From: Ypsolopha sequella
Taxonomy: Eukaryota; Arthropoda; Insecta; Lepidoptera; Ypsolophidae
DNA: 64,000 nt
Direction of reading: 5' to 3'
NCBI GenBank assembly: GCA_934047225.1
Contig: OW203989.1
Coordinates: 13,925,977-13,989,976, forward strand
Shown here: piece by piece, positions 63,739 through 64,000 of the stretch
Position numbering within the stretch: position 1 is the first letter of the stretch
Layout of the letters: every line of letters begins with the position of its first letter
The notes under the pieces: model-generated
Seen by the model: only the letters and a program-made list of their open reading frames with translations
Database searches by the model: none
Told to the model about the DNA's origin: nothing
Position numbers and translations under genes: made by a program

Positions 63739-64000
63739 ATGGAGGGTCGCTCCGCTTGTCGTCGCAGGTTTTTTGACTTTTGGTAAACATATTATATATC
63801 TTCAGCAATGTATCCCTGCGGGGGTGCCAGAGGTGTTCCCGAGTGTGAACTGTAAAATGCAAGTCTCTGTTCACACTCTGTACACCCGCGTTTCACCGAC
63901 AATTATTACGTCTCAACGTGATGGGTGCGGTGAGCCCGGGATATCGCCGTACTCCGGGTATAAATATACGCTTTTTATGGAATGCAGGTTTCCTCACGAT
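63739..64000. repeat. SINE-like family S, copy 4 (cut by window end)
   Basis: After a CG-rich phrase (GGTCGCTCCGCTTGTCG), the family S chain begins at about 63805 (GGGGGTGCCAGAGGTGTTCC, AATGCAAGTCTCTGTTCACA, CGTTTCACCGACAATTATTA) and runs off the end of the window. Confidence 0.65.

Overview
The window looks like nuclear DNA of a moth or butterfly (Lepidoptera). It is AT-rich, gene-poor and packed with non-LTR retrotransposons (LINEs), tRNA-derived SINEs, palindromic MITEs, a hAT transposon and a Penelope-like fragment. Several dispersed repeats are ones I associate with lepidopteran genomes: the CCCGCGGCTTCGCTCGCG repeat, and the repeat whose ends read GTGCGAGTCGGACTCGCG and TACGGAACCCTA. 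I have no database result behind the assignment, and the species is unknown.

Layout. 1-19 kb: mostly unique AT-rich DNA broken up by palindromic MITEs, SINE-like units and old LINE scraps. 19.5-21 kb: a stand-alone LINE ORF1 element with its own 5' and 3' ends but no reverse transcriptase. 24.0-27.6 kb: a hAT transposon relic bounded by an 8-bp target duplication, split by a younger LINE and itself sitting in an older LINE remnant. 28.4-30.7 kb: a 2.26-kb satellite of an 8-bp unit. 32.1-33.25 kb: the only convincing host gene, a compact intronless cathepsin B-like cysteine protease on the minus strand with a TATA-like box and polyadenylation signals. 34.1-36.5 kb: a second LINE inserted in a dispersed repeat. 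38.05-38.6 kb: three nested palindromic elements. 40-46 kb: a repeat-poor stretch framed by a short inverted repeat that includes a possible first coding exon; a Penelope-like GIY-YIG fragment lies at its right end. 46.4-52 kb: LINE 3' ends, including an inverted tail-to-tail pair. 52-58 kb: MITEs and a threefold tandem repeat. 58.4-63 kb: a LINE with an intact endonuclease plus reverse transcriptase ORF, inserted in one arm of a 257-bp palindromic MITE. 63-64 kb: SINE and MITE copies.

The genes do not form a pathway. Most coding sequence belongs to mobile elements at different stages of decay. The protease is the only likely resident gene, and its occluding loop is changed in a way that could alter its activity.

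The most unusual signal is a short RNA-like motif at six places (4.46, 7.6, 22.03, 22.17, 31.9 and 57.2 kb). It has a hammerhead-ribozyme-like layout: a helix, CTGATG(A/C), a second helix, AAATATATC, then closure of the first helix. Compensating changes in the helices suggest selection on RNA folding. Hammerhead ribozymes are known in Penelope-like elements, but these copies depart from the canonical core, so activity is not established.
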